A DNA stretch of 64,000 nucleotides from an uncultured Spirochaetota bacterium (GTDB taxonomy: Bacteria > Spirochaetota > Spirochaetia > JAFGXN01): contig CALXOJ010000004.1 in NCBI GenBank assembly GCA_944390005.1, positions 164,475 to 228,474 on the forward strand, written 5' to 3'. Below the pieces are notes generated by a model. It made no database searches and was not told the DNA's origin. It saw only the letters and a program-made list of their open reading frames with translations. Below are positions 9,415 through 21,935 of the stretch, in pieces; positions within the stretch are counted from its first letter, which is position 1; each line of letters opens with the position of its first letter. Both the position numbers and the translations under genes were made by a program.

Positions 9415-10334
9415 CGGCTGCTGTCCTCTTCTTCGTAATAGTAGGAATAATCGATTCCTTTCATAAACATTTCCCGGTCGTCGATTTTATCGGTTAACGC
9501 CTCAAACAGCAGTTTTTTGATGAATGCCGCATCGGCAACACTTTCGCTCATGGCGTTCAGATAGTCGTTTTTATTGATCCGGCTCCAATCGATACATCGA
9601 TTCAAAGAATGCTTTAACATTAAATCGAGCCAGATACGGGTTGCTCTGCCGTTTCCTTCCATAAAAGGATGGGCAACATTCATTTCCACATATTTATCCG
9701 CTATCTGTTCAAAAGTCTCTTCGGGCATCCTTTCGATTTGTTCCAGAGTGGCACCGAGAAACTCCGCAGAGGCAAAATGAAAACCGCCTTTGGAAATATT
9801 GCGGGTGCGCAGGGAACCGGCAAAGTCGTAAAGTCCTCCAAAAAGGTATGCGTGTATCTGTTGTAACGATTTGACGGTTCCCGGCTTCAGTGTTTGAAGG
9901 ATACCGCTTTCAAAAAGCTGATACGCCTTTTTTTTGCTTTGTCCGTCAACGGTATTATCGCTGTAGAGAAACCAATCCAAAAAGGCGGCTGCTTTTTCGT
10001 TCGGAATGGATTTTGCCACGGTAATCACTTCGCGGCTGTCCAAAACATCACTGCTGTATTTTTTTCCGTCGGCAGCGGTGATTTTCAGTTTGTGAGTGCT
10101 GCTCACGAACTGAACGCCCTGTAATTTCAGTTTTCGCTTCAGCCACCGCCAGTAGTTACCGGCTTTGGTGTAGTCCGCTTCGTTGTTCACGGCTCCGATA
10201 ATATCTGTTGCCGAAAACCACCATTTGCTGTTTTGTTCATCCCAAAAGGCACGGACTTCATGGTCATTGAAAAAGCGGATGGAAATTTTCCGGGAAGAAT
10301 CAACAGAATTGTCATCTTTCACCTGAATGCTCAT
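9411..10334 (-). CDS. Fic family protein with N-terminal Bro-N-like domain
   Basis: A protein of 307 residues. The N-terminal about 120 residues resemble the Bro-N/ANT-type DNA-associated domain (VRAFWDEQNSKWWFSATDII). The C-terminal part is a Fic domain with AYLFGGLYDFAGSLRTRNIS near 162-181 and the full active-site motif HPFMEGNGR at 222-230. Fic enzymes usually transfer AMP or another NMP to a protein hydroxyl; His222 would be the base. I see no inhibitory (S/T)xxxE(G/N) helix of the usual kind, so its control is unclear. The ATG directly abuts the hsdM stop, and its stop overlaps the hsdS start, so it is translated as part of RM operon A. Fic/RhuM-type genes are known passengers of type I RM loci; the substrate is unknown. 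Confidence 0.9.
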   Translation of the reverse strand: MSIQVKDDNSVDSSRKISIRFFNDHEVRAFWDEQNSKWWFSATDIIGAVNNEADYTKAGNYWRWLKRKLKLQGVQFVSSTHKLKITAADGKKYSSDVLDSREVITVAKSIPNEKAAAFLDWFLYSDNTVDGQSKKKAYQLFESGILQTLKPGTVKSLQQIHAYLFGGLYDFAGSLRTRNISKGGFHFASAEFLGATLEQIERMPEETFEQIADKYVEMNVAHPFMEGNGRATRIWLDLMLKHSLNRCIDWSRINKNDYLNAMSESVADAAFIKKLLFEALTDKIDDREMFMKGIDYSYYYEEEDSSR

Positions 10335-14682
<4,348 letters not shown>

Positions 14683-14837
14683 CACTATTTTTCCGCTGAC
14701 AGGAAAAGTATACACTATTTTCCGGGTTTTATCTATGATAAAATTTGATGAAAATTACAAGAACCAAAACGGCAACTCTCTTCATTAAATGAAGATTAAA
14801 AATGAAATTTTTATGAAATATTTTAAAAAAAATCATT

Positions 14838-14859
14838 ACCACACTACACATAGTGTGGT
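14838..14859. promoter_or_regulatory. Perfect inverted repeat with adjacent -10-like box
   Basis: ACCACACTA and TAGTGTGGT (9-bp arms, CACA between) form a perfect dyad at 14838-14859. A TATAAT at 14864-14869 follows on the plus strand, about 105 bp before the HU-like gene. The dyad would suit a dimeric regulator of either the HU-like gene or the divergent hsdR operon. No clear -35 box was found at standard spacing. Confidence 0.45.
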
Positions 14860-14973
14860 ATAGTATAATATCGTGCTTTTCGACGCTTGCGCGCACATTC
14901 GCCGAAAGCAAAAATCTATTTTTACGGAGGGATAAAACTATAGCTATAGCAAACTAACCTCAAAGGAGTTCTC

Positions 14974-15351
14974 ATGAACTACAAAATTATGTCCAAGAAG
15001 AATCCGCTGAATCAGGCGGATCCCGAGAAGTTCTACCCGTACCCGAAGTGGTCATCGGAAATGAACTTAAGAAGAATCGCCGAGCAGATTGCCCGACATT
15101 GCACACTGACACCGGCCGACGTAACGGCTGTATTGGAGGCGCTGCTTTCCGAATTGCCCGATTTGCTGATGAGCGGTCATATCGTTCGTCTGGGAGACTT
15201 CGGAATCCTCAAACTTTCCTTTAAAGGCGAAGGTCGCGGAACGGCGGAAGATGTGACGGCAAAGGAAATCAAAAATCCGCGTATTCTGTTTCTTCCCGGT
15301 GTCGAATTCAAGCAGAGGCTTCAAAAAACGGATTATAAGAAATTTGAGTAA
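14974..15351 (+). CDS. HU-like DNA-binding protein (HU-HIG type)
   Basis: A protein of 125 residues starting MNYKIMSKKNPLNQADPEKF, the usual beginning of the HU-related family found in Bacteroidetes and treponemes. The HU fold covers about residues 28-105: helical AEQIARHCTLTPADVTAVLE, then GHIVRLGDFGILKLSFKGEG as the beta-hairpin that binds the DNA minor groove. It should bind and bend DNA. The start follows AAGGAG with good spacing. It lies divergent to RM operon A and directly upstream of a structured non-coding stretch. Copies of this family next to mobile or defence DNA are common; a nucleoid role is inference. Confidence 0.9.
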   Translation: MNYKIMSKKNPLNQADPEKFYPYPKWSSEMNLRRIAEQIARHCTLTPADVTAVLEALLSELPDLLMSGHIVRLGDFGILKLSFKGEGRGTAEDVTAKEIKNPRILFLPGVEFKQRLQKTDYKKFE

Positions 15352-15384
15352 TGTATTTAAAATAAGCTGACTTGACTTAAAAAG

Positions 15385-15690
15385 ATTATAACGAACGAAA
15401 CACAGACTATATAGTGCTGTGTAGAGAATGTAACGAACGAACAGCCGGTAACGGCTTTAGATTTTAGGAATCGGGATTTCCCTAAGTGAATCCCCCTATA
15501 AAAACGAGATATGTATTAATTGATGTGGACTTACCCTAGCGGTAGTCAGTATGAGCAATGTCGCTTTGCGGATAATGTGACGTGACGATTGATACGATAT
15601 GATAACGAGCAGGCGTTTCGACGCCTCGGATATAACTTAATGAGAAGCGGTGCCGGCTTCGGCCGGCAAACCGCACTAATCGATTTTTAT
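15385..15690 (+). ncRNA. Candidate structured RNA downstream of the HU-like gene
   Basis: No convincing ORF lies here, but stable hairpins follow one another on the plus strand. CACAG-ACT/AGT-CTGTG is at 15401-15421. AGCCG with a GUAA loop is at 15443-15456. GGGATT/AATCCC lies around 15473-15493. AGGCGU-UUCG-ACGCCU is at 15611-15626. A compound stem is at 15647-15674 (GCGGU and GCCGGC, UUCG loop, GCCGGC and ACCGC). The loops are of GNRA and cUUCGg type only when read on the plus strand, which sets the orientation. The phrase AACGAACGAA occurs twice (about 15390 and 15433). A terminator follows. I do not recognise a known RNA family; it could be an independent RNA or a long 3' UTR of the HU-like gene. 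Confidence 0.55.
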
Positions 15691-15708
15691 TTATTTGATT
15701 CTATTAAA

Positions 15709-15738
15709 AAAACCTCCCGTCCCTGACGGGAGGTTTTT
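15709..15738. terminator. Bidirectional rho-independent terminator
   Basis: CCTCCCGTC (15713-15721), loop CCT, GACGGGAGG (15725-15733), flanked by an A-run on the left and a T-run on the right. It can end transcription from the HU/RNA side on the plus strand and from hamB on the minus strand. Confidence 0.93.
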
Positions 15739-15749
15739 CAGATCAAAAA

Positions 15750-17825
15750 TTAAATTCCATCATAAAAATATTCTAAAATAGATTTATCAAAGGAGTCTAA
15801 ATCCTTCACATTTTTAGTCAAGCCTTGGAAACCAATCGACTTTAGTTTTTCAAGCACATGTTCGAATTGATTGTTTTCAAAATTAATTACACCTGCGTTT
15901 TGAATTTTTTGGGATAGCATACGCGGCAGTCCGTATTCTTCTAAATAATATACCGATGATGGTAAAAATGCAAAAGATATTTTTTGAATAAAAGATGAAA
16001 TATCGATCTTTTCATTGGGATAAATCGATTTTTGCAATTCGTTTATTTCATTAAGTAAAGATGAAAAATTAAATACTACATGCCTTTCTAAAGTAAAAAA
16101 TTCATCAATAGGAATAGCATTTTCCTCTAATTTACTAAAAAGCTCTGGAATAGAATTTATCCAATTTTTAGAAATAATTTTTATAAAGTTAACATAACTC
16201 CTGTGATTAACAGGCAATTTCAAATGACAGTATCTTATTATATTATATAAACTGGTTCCCCACTGTGACTCATCTGAACTATTTAAATATTTCAAAGCGC
16301 AAATTAAATTTTTATTTTCTTTAATAAATTGTGCCAAAAAAACTATCTGTGACATATTATCAAATTTTAACTTTCTTTCTCTAATTAATTTTTCAACATT
16401 TTCTCTCCCTAATATTGTTTCAAGTTGGGATTTTAATGTATTAATTTTATTTTTTTTCTCTTCTGAAAGGTAATCGGTATATGCCTCAATATCAATATCG
16501 ACTTGAATATTGTCAGAAAAATCAACATCAAGCTGTGTATCAACATCAGGAATTGGTTTTTCAAACAGATAAACGTTTCCTGTAAAATGACGGAACATTC
16601 TACCACCTCGACCTATAAGATTTTTATAATCTAAAGAAGTAAGCGCTGATGTACCGTTTTTTCTTTGCCACATAATAACATTTTTAGCAGATGTGTTAAC
16701 TCCTTGAATAATTGATGATGTTGAAACTATTGTCTCTAAATCATCTCCTGATTCAAAAATTTTTATCATTAATTGAGCAAGTGATCGATGTAATTTTCCG
16801 TTATGCAGTCCGATTCCACGTTTTACCAACTTATACAAAGTTAATTTTGTGGAATAATTATCCCCTATCCAATCCGAAAAACTATTTAAAAGATTGGTAT
16901 CTTTTTCAGGCATTTTATCTATTAACAATGAAGTAATATTTTTTAGAGAAGTATGTGTACCAGCATATAATAATGTTTTGCCAAAATTCGGAGTTGTTAA
17001 TAATCTAATTAATTTTTTATTTTTATCAAAGTCTTTTTCTTGATAAGAATTATTAATTTTTGTTACAACGGTATTGAAATCTAATTCCTGAATGAAGTTC
17101 ATATCTTTAGTAAAAGCAGAAGTTGCAAAATCTTTGATTTTTGCTATATTTGGACTTAAATAATACCGTTGCTTTGCTTTTTTTCCTATTTCCATTACTG
17201 CCCTTAGCAAAATATCCGAACGATCATCGTATGTCTTTGAAACTTTATAAAATTCATCTACAATTAAAATATCTAAATCATCGCATAAATCAGCGTATCC
17301 AAATGCTCTTTCTTGTGGGAATATGAGTATAGTGTTATCTGCCAATTCAGAATTGGGAATTGTGATTATTTTATAATGATTTCCAAACTTATTTGTTAAT
17401 CGCCTTCTTGTCTCATCCATTAAGGCAATAGTAGGAACAATAATCATGACTAAATGAGGTTTTTTAATAGCTATTAATGAATCAATTATAAAGCTCTTGC
17501 CGAAGCTGGTAGGTGCACTTAGAGCAATATTTTTTCCTTCTAATAAATTTTTTAAAACATACGATTGTTCTCTATGCAACGTAACCGGTTCTGCTTCTCC
17601 TATATCAACTTTAAAAATTTCGTGAACAAAGACATCCTGCCAATTTGCAGTGTCAGTATCCATGTACGGATATAATCCTGTTTCCCTAATTAAATGATTT
17701 AAATAGTCAGGATAAGGTCGCTGAATATTGTCAAGTAATTTAATAAGAGAGTTTCTTGCTTCCGATTCTTTGCCTAAATTGATAAGTTGATTTATTTCTG
17801 TACAATTCTGAAAAATATCATCCAT
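15750..17825 (-). CDS. hamB: Hachiman helicase HamB
   Basis: A superfamily 2 helicase of 691 residues. Walker A is SAPTSFGKS at 103-111. The DEAD-box position is VDEFYK (189-194), as usual for HamB rather than DEAD/DEAH. Motif VI is GRGGRMFRH near 400. In Hachiman, HamB holds the nuclease HamA and releases it when it meets DNA damage or phage replication intermediates, and freed HamA degrades DNA. The ATG lies three bases after the hamA stop. It is the last gene of RM operon B and ends just before the shared terminator. Identification rests on pairing with the DUF1837 gene plus the DEFY motif. Confidence 0.88.
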   Translation of the reverse strand: MDDIFQNCTEINQLINLGKESEARNSLIKLLDNIQRPYPDYLNHLIRETGLYPYMDTDTANWQDVFVHEIFKVDIGEAEPVTLHREQSYVLKNLLEGKNIALSAPTSFGKSFIIDSLIAIKKPHLVMIIVPTIALMDETRRRLTNKFGNHYKIITIPNSELADNTILIFPQERAFGYADLCDDLDILIVDEFYKVSKTYDDRSDILLRAVMEIGKKAKQRYYLSPNIAKIKDFATSAFTKDMNFIQELDFNTVVTKINNSYQEKDFDKNKKLIRLLTTPNFGKTLLYAGTHTSLKNITSLLIDKMPEKDTNLLNSFSDWIGDNYSTKLTLYKLVKRGIGLHNGKLHRSLAQLMIKIFESGDDLETIVSTSSIIQGVNTSAKNVIMWQRKNGTSALTSLDYKNLIGRGGRMFRHFTGNVYLFEKPIPDVDTQLDVDFSDNIQVDIDIEAYTDYLSEEKKNKINTLKSQLETILGRENVEKLIRERKLKFDNMSQIVFLAQFIKENKNLICALKYLNSSDESQWGTSLYNIIRYCHLKLPVNHRSYVNFIKIISKNWINSIPELFSKLEENAIPIDEFFTLERHVVFNFSSLLNEINELQKSIYPNEKIDISSFIQKISFAFLPSSVYYLEEYGLPRMLSQKIQNAGVINFENNQFEHVLEKLKSIGFQGLTKNVKDLDSFDKSILEYFYDGI

Positions 17826-17828
17826 TAT

Positions 17829-18728
17829 TTATTCCCTATAAATCTGTGCCTTTTTTGTAAACTTTTTTATTAATTCCTGTTTATCAGGAATAGGGAATAA
17901 TAGCAAATGAAAGGTTATAGATTCCCATAAAGAAATACCTCCAATTTTTTCAAATAATTTTTCAAAATAGACTGTACATCTTTGTTTATGAAATTCAATA
18001 ATGGATTTTTTATATTCATCTGAAAGACGGTTTGTTTCCTGAGTAATTTTACATTCATGAAGAAGGAAAATAGGAATATGGATTTTTGTTTTAATATAGT
18101 CAATACTACTATCATGCTCTAAAGCCAATAAAATCTGTTTTAACAAAACTTCGTCTTTTATAAGTTTTTTTATATCTTGCAAATTAGTAATTATTGAATT
18201 TTCTTTCTTTATTTTGTTGGTATTTAGAGAATCTATTACGGATTCTACAATACGATCTAAACGACTATCTTCAATAGATTTATAGAATTTTGCTTCTCCT
18301 AACCACAAAGAAAAATCATTATCATTGATGACAATATGAACCGAATCAGCTCCTTTAACAGGATCCTGTGAGTTTTGCTTATAAAATATCTTTGGGACAA
18401 CTGGCAAGGCATGATAATACTCATTCATGATTCCGTATAAAAAGATTTCCGCAATTTCACTGCCTTCTCCTTTATCCTTCGAATCGGTAAAACGTAATTT
18501 TCTACACGCTTGTTGTAAACGTGTAGAATCTTGATTTATCATTTTTTCTCGCTCTTCTTCACTTAGGGCTGTATACATAAGATTATTAAAGATAAAGTTT
18601 ATAAATCTTGTATAATTCCATTCTAAATCTTCAAAATCATTTACCAACGAAAACAGATGTGTTTTATCCCAATTTGATTTTACGTTAAAAACCTCATCTG
18701 AAAATAAGATATGAAATTTCGTTATCAT
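17829..18728 (-). CDS. hamA: Hachiman nuclease HamA (DUF1837)
   Basis: A protein of 299 residues of the DUF1837 family. The nuclease core is visible: acidic helix SEIAEIFLYG (90-99), GADSVHI with Asp128, and LWLGEAKFY with Glu145 and Lys147, a PD-(D/E)xK arrangement. It is expected to be a DNase/nickase kept in check by HamB. Its ATG overlaps the hsdS stop as ATGA, so it is translationally coupled to the restriction operon rather than carried as a separate unit. The hamB start follows within three bases. All catalytic residues expected of the family appear present. Confidence 0.9.
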   Translation of the reverse strand: MITKFHILFSDEVFNVKSNWDKTHLFSLVNDFEDLEWNYTRFINFIFNNLMYTALSEEEREKMINQDSTRLQQACRKLRFTDSKDKGEGSEIAEIFLYGIMNEYYHALPVVPKIFYKQNSQDPVKGADSVHIVINDNDFSLWLGEAKFYKSIEDSRLDRIVESVIDSLNTNKIKKENSIITNLQDIKKLIKDEVLLKQILLALEHDSSIDYIKTKIHIPIFLLHECKITQETNRLSDEYKKSIIEFHKQRCTVYFEKLFEKIGGISLWESITFHLLLFPIPDKQELIKKFTKKAQIYRE

Positions 18729-19978
18729 CTCACCCGTACCTCTCCGTTCATCAGCATGGGCAGAAGCCAGTCACGGAGTTTTGTTAGTTCACAATTTTCC
18801 TGTTTTGTTTGTCCAATCTTTAGATGAATCGGATAAACCTTTTCTTTGAATTGCTTTATAAGAGATTCTGGCGGCAAAGGAATTTTGCTTTGTTCAAGAT
18901 GATCGATTGTAATATGTCCCATTGTCGTTTTCCTTGCTTCTGCCATCTTAATAAAATTAACAATATAAGAACTTAACTGTTCGTATACATATTCTTTAGG
19001 AAAATACGATTTAGGATTTACCTTAAAAATATGTTGATTCAATCCACCGCTCCCGCCATACCAATACATTATCTCTAATGTAGCAGACCAAGAAAACAAA
19101 ATATCTCCATCAAAAATTTTATGCTTTGAAGGTATATTTTCAGAAACTTGCTCTGTTTTTGCTGTAATACCATCATGCATCTCTTTGATTTTTATAACTG
19201 GAAGTGCGTTTTCTCCATCCTTGGGTCTAAACTTCTGACACGCTAATCCATTTATAAAATCTGCAATACTGTATAAATTCCCCACTTCCCAGCCTTCCGG
19301 AATCTCCCGTTTGAGGGTTTCGTTCCAGACCATTTTGCCGCCGGAAGATTTATAAGGTTTGCCCTGTGCATTGGGAAAATCAAACTGCACAAACCAGTAA
19401 TCGTAGAGTTCCTTTGCCATGGTTTCCAGTTCTCTGTTGATTTTTTTGTTCAGCTCGATTTTATCATCGATAGTGCTCAGAATCTTTGCGATACGCTGCT
19501 GTTCGGAAAGATCGGGAAGTAAAACCGGTATATCCATTAAACATTTGGATGAAAGAGTAAAACGCATTCCACTCCCTGTAGCATTTAACTCAAAAAACTT
19601 TTTAGCAAATTTAGAATGTAAAAACGCGTTTAAATATTCTCCATCTAAAATATTTACATAAGGTTTTACTAAAACACAATGATAACCTAAAATAAGATCA
19701 TCAAAATCATCAGCAATATATGTCGAAATACCTATATCATCTCGTGTTTCACTATCTTTTGTAAAAGCAACAAATCCTTTTTTTAGAAGTAAGGTATTTA
19801 TTTTATTATCATTTGCAGTTGCTTTCATATAACTATTGTCAGAAGACTTTCTAATTGCCCAATTACGATAAACATCTGTAAAATTACAAAGATATATAGA
19901 TTTTTCGTTTGGTCTTGATTTTTTATCCACGTTACTTATGACAATATCAGCAATCTCTCCCAACTTATATCTCTTCAT
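18725..19978 (-). CDS. hsdS: Type I restriction enzyme specificity subunit (locus B)
   Basis: HsdS of about 417 residues with two target-recognition domains: TRD1 about 5-165 and TRD2 about 225-370. The spacer helices are LSEQQRIAKILSTIDDKIEL and, at the end, TKLRDWLLPMLMNGEV. ATG 19978 follows GGAG and shares a base with the rloB stop (TGATG); an upstream GTG at 19981 is less likely. It gives sequence specificity to HsdM/HsdR of locus B. It is unrelated in TRD sequence to the HsdS of locus A, so different sites are expected. hamA follows by overlap. Confidence 0.94.
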   Translation of the reverse strand: MKRYKLGEIADIVISNVDKKSRPNEKSIYLCNFTDVYRNWAIRKSSDNSYMKATANDNKINTLLLKKGFVAFTKDSETRDDIGISTYIADDFDDLILGYHCVLVKPYVNILDGEYLNAFLHSKFAKKFFELNATGSGMRFTLSSKCLMDIPVLLPDLSEQQRIAKILSTIDDKIELNKKINRELETMAKELYDYWFVQFDFPNAQGKPYKSSGGKMVWNETLKREIPEGWEVGNLYSIADFINGLACQKFRPKDGENALPVIKIKEMHDGITAKTEQVSENIPSKHKIFDGDILFSWSATLEIMYWYGGSGGLNQHIFKVNPKSYFPKEYVYEQLSSYIVNFIKMAEARKTTMGHITIDHLEQSKIPLPPESLIKQFKEKVYPIHLKIGQTKQENCELTKLRDWLLPMLMNGEVRVR

Positions 19979-20559
19979 CACCTGTCTCCGTTTTCGTTTT
20001 CATGGCGGTAGTCTTCCAAAGTTCGGATAAATTCAGGTATGTTGGAAAAGGCGGCGCCTGTAGCGGATGACTCGGCGATATTGCGCATCGCTTCCAGACG
20101 CTTCTCCCACAAAAGATTTTTTTCGTTTTCCGAAAGGAAACCTTTCCGGTACCCTTTCCACTCCTCTATTCTTGTCAATCGGCGCAGACATTCGGCAGAA
20201 GATAAATCTGCGGCTGGTACTTTTTCCGTATGAGCCAAAAACCACACTTCCAGACATGGACGGCTTAAAATAACCGTTGCATTGCAGGCAGCCGTTTTAC
20301 CGATAATTTCGGGTACATCGGCATCGTAAATCAGAAAACAGTCTATCTGTTCCGACCGGCGAATTTGCAGCTCTTTTTTGTACCGCTCTACCAGACGGGA
20401 GTTGATTTTTTGCCCCACCACTTTGGAAACGACGCGAATCGGTAAACGGTACTTCTGCTTTAGGCAATCAACGTAACACTCTTCCGTTTCACCTTCACAG
20501 AGAACCAGAATGACCGGTTTCATTTTCCGGGGCGCTCGCCCGACCGCTTTCTTTCCCAT
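19978..20559 (-). CDS. rloB: RloB family protein (TOPRIM-like)
   Basis: A protein of 193 residues with the RloB signature: VILVLCEGETEECYVDCLK (Glu of the TOPRIM-like fold) near 17-35, CFLIYDADVPE near 100 with the acidic pair, and SRPCLEVWFLAH. RloB proteins are small OLD-like nucleases that work with an AAA15 ATPase. Here the ATPase gene rloA ends five bases upstream, and hsdS begins on the rloB stop codon. The RloA/RloB pair was named as restriction-linked ORFs in Campylobacter type I loci, which matches this setting. A nuclease or effector role is family inference. Confidence 0.88.
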   Translation of the reverse strand: MGKKAVGRAPRKMKPVILVLCEGETEECYVDCLKQKYRLPIRVVSKVVGQKINSRLVERYKKELQIRRSEQIDCFLIYDADVPEIIGKTAACNATVILSRPCLEVWFLAHTEKVPAADLSSAECLRRLTRIEEWKGYRKGFLSENEKNLLWEKRLEAMRNIAESSATGAAFSNIPEFIRTLEDYRHENENGDR

Positions 20560-20564
20560 AACCT

Positions 20565-21818
20565 TTACTCAAACAATTTTTTAATGGTGTCGACCGATGT
20601 GGCTGTGTACGGCACGGCATCGAAACGTCCCTGCAGATAGCCTTTCTCCGCATCCATATTTTCACGGAAATCTTTAAAATCGTAAAGAGAATAAAATTCC
20701 GTGGAACCGTCCTCTTTTTTGTTGGTAAAGCAAATCTGATCCCGGCGAAACTTTTTGGTACTGATCAGATTGGTGTTGTGACTGGTAAAAAGAAACTGCG
20801 CCTTATCCGAGGCGTGAATCATGTTAATGATAAAATCGGACATTGCCGAATGCAGGCGTAAATCGAATTCGTCAACTACAAGTGTTTTTCCGTTTTGGCA
20901 GACATCCAGCAGAACAAGCAGCAAAGAGAAAATCTGAATCGTTCCTTCCGATTCTTCCGTCATTAAATCGAACTGAATATCGGGATTTCGTTTGTGTTTT
21001 GTCAGAAACCGGGGAATATTTTTCTGCTGCATCATCGGTTGAACACCGTACCGCGGATTCTGCTCAAGAACAGGAACCGTCACCCGTTCGTTGCGAACCT
21101 CCATATCAACAATATCGCTGTCGGCCATACGCAACGCTTCCAAAAGCAGTTTTTTGTTTCGGTTAAAAAGATCAACGACATATTCATTATGAATTAAAGG
21201 AGAGCCGACATAAAATTCGCCGTAAAAGAACTGGTATATTTTTTGAGCCAGTTCCCGATCCATTTGTGCGGCACGGCTGATAAACAGTGTCGTACGACCC
21301 GTGCTTTGTGCTACGTCAAGCGGGCGGACAAAATAGCCTTCACCGAAGCTGTAAATTTCGCTTTTGGGTTTTCCGATTTTTTCCTCCCGCAAAAACACTT
21401 TGGCACCCCGCCCTCCGGAAAAATCGCGCAGGCTTTCGCTGATAATTTCCTTCCGGTTAAGTGTAAAGGAATATTCGTATTCGGTACCGTTGCACACAAA
21501 ACGAATCGCAAAAGAACTGGGCTGTTCGTCATATCCGTCAAACTTAAACGGAACAAAATTAAAATTTCCGCCATCGTGATTGCCGTGGGAATTTAAAATC
21601 ATCTGAACACAAAACTGCAAGGCTTTATAAATACTCGATTTCCCGGAAGCGTTGGGGCCGAAAATCCCCACTGTTTTCAGATACTGTTTTTTTCCTGCAG
21701 TAAAAACATTGTCAGCCAAATCACGGGCCGATGCAGTGGTAATTTTTTCCGCCTCAAAACTGACGGTAACGGTATCTTTAATCGAAAAAAAGTTACTGAG
21801 AGAGAACCACAATACCAT
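20565..21818 (-). CDS. rloA: AAA15 family ATPase RloA
   Basis: An ATP-binding protein of about 417 residues (COG1106/AAA15). Walker A is GIFGPNASGKSSIYKAL near residue 50-66, a Q-loop-like region follows, and Walker B is KTLVVDEFDLRLHSAMSDF with TSHNTNL as switch histidine near 350. SMC/ABC-type ATPases of this kind dimerise and control a nuclease partner, here RloB. ATG 21818 was chosen because AGAGG sits seven bases before it; GTG 21824 is also possible. A promoter precedes it, so rloA-rloB-hsdS-hamAB may be expressed separately from hsdR-hsdM. Confidence 0.88.
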   Translation of the reverse strand: MVLWFSLSNFFSIKDTVTVSFEAEKITTASARDLADNVFTAGKKQYLKTVGIFGPNASGKSSIYKALQFCVQMILNSHGNHDGGNFNFVPFKFDGYDEQPSSFAIRFVCNGTEYEYSFTLNRKEIISESLRDFSGGRGAKVFLREEKIGKPKSEIYSFGEGYFVRPLDVAQSTGRTTLFISRAAQMDRELAQKIYQFFYGEFYVGSPLIHNEYVVDLFNRNKKLLLEALRMADSDIVDMEVRNERVTVPVLEQNPRYGVQPMMQQKNIPRFLTKHKRNPDIQFDLMTEESEGTIQIFSLLLVLLDVCQNGKTLVVDEFDLRLHSAMSDFIINMIHASDKAQFLFTSHNTNLISTKKFRRDQICFTNKKEDGSTEFYSLYDFKDFRENMDAEKGYLQGRFDAVPYTATSVDTIKKLFE

Positions 21819-21848
21819 TTCCACACCTCTTTTTGCAGTTATACTACA

Positions 21849-21877
21849 AAAATAGCACTTTATTCGGAATATGTCAA
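21849..21877 (-). promoter_or_regulatory. Internal promoter before rloA
   Basis: On the minus strand TTGACA (complement of 21872-21877) and TATTTT (complement of 21849-21854) are 17 bp apart in the 117-bp gap between hsdM and rloA, the largest gap inside operon B. It would drive rloA, rloB, hsdS, hamA and hamB. Confidence 0.5.
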
Positions 21878-21935
21878 CAATTAAAACTGAACAGCAGTCC
21901 GCCGTTATTCCGGATTTTTTCTCTTTCTTTCCGCC

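Noticed and set aside
15361..15700. Possible tmRNA or RNase P RNA
   Set aside because: Conserved core sequences of these RNAs are not present.
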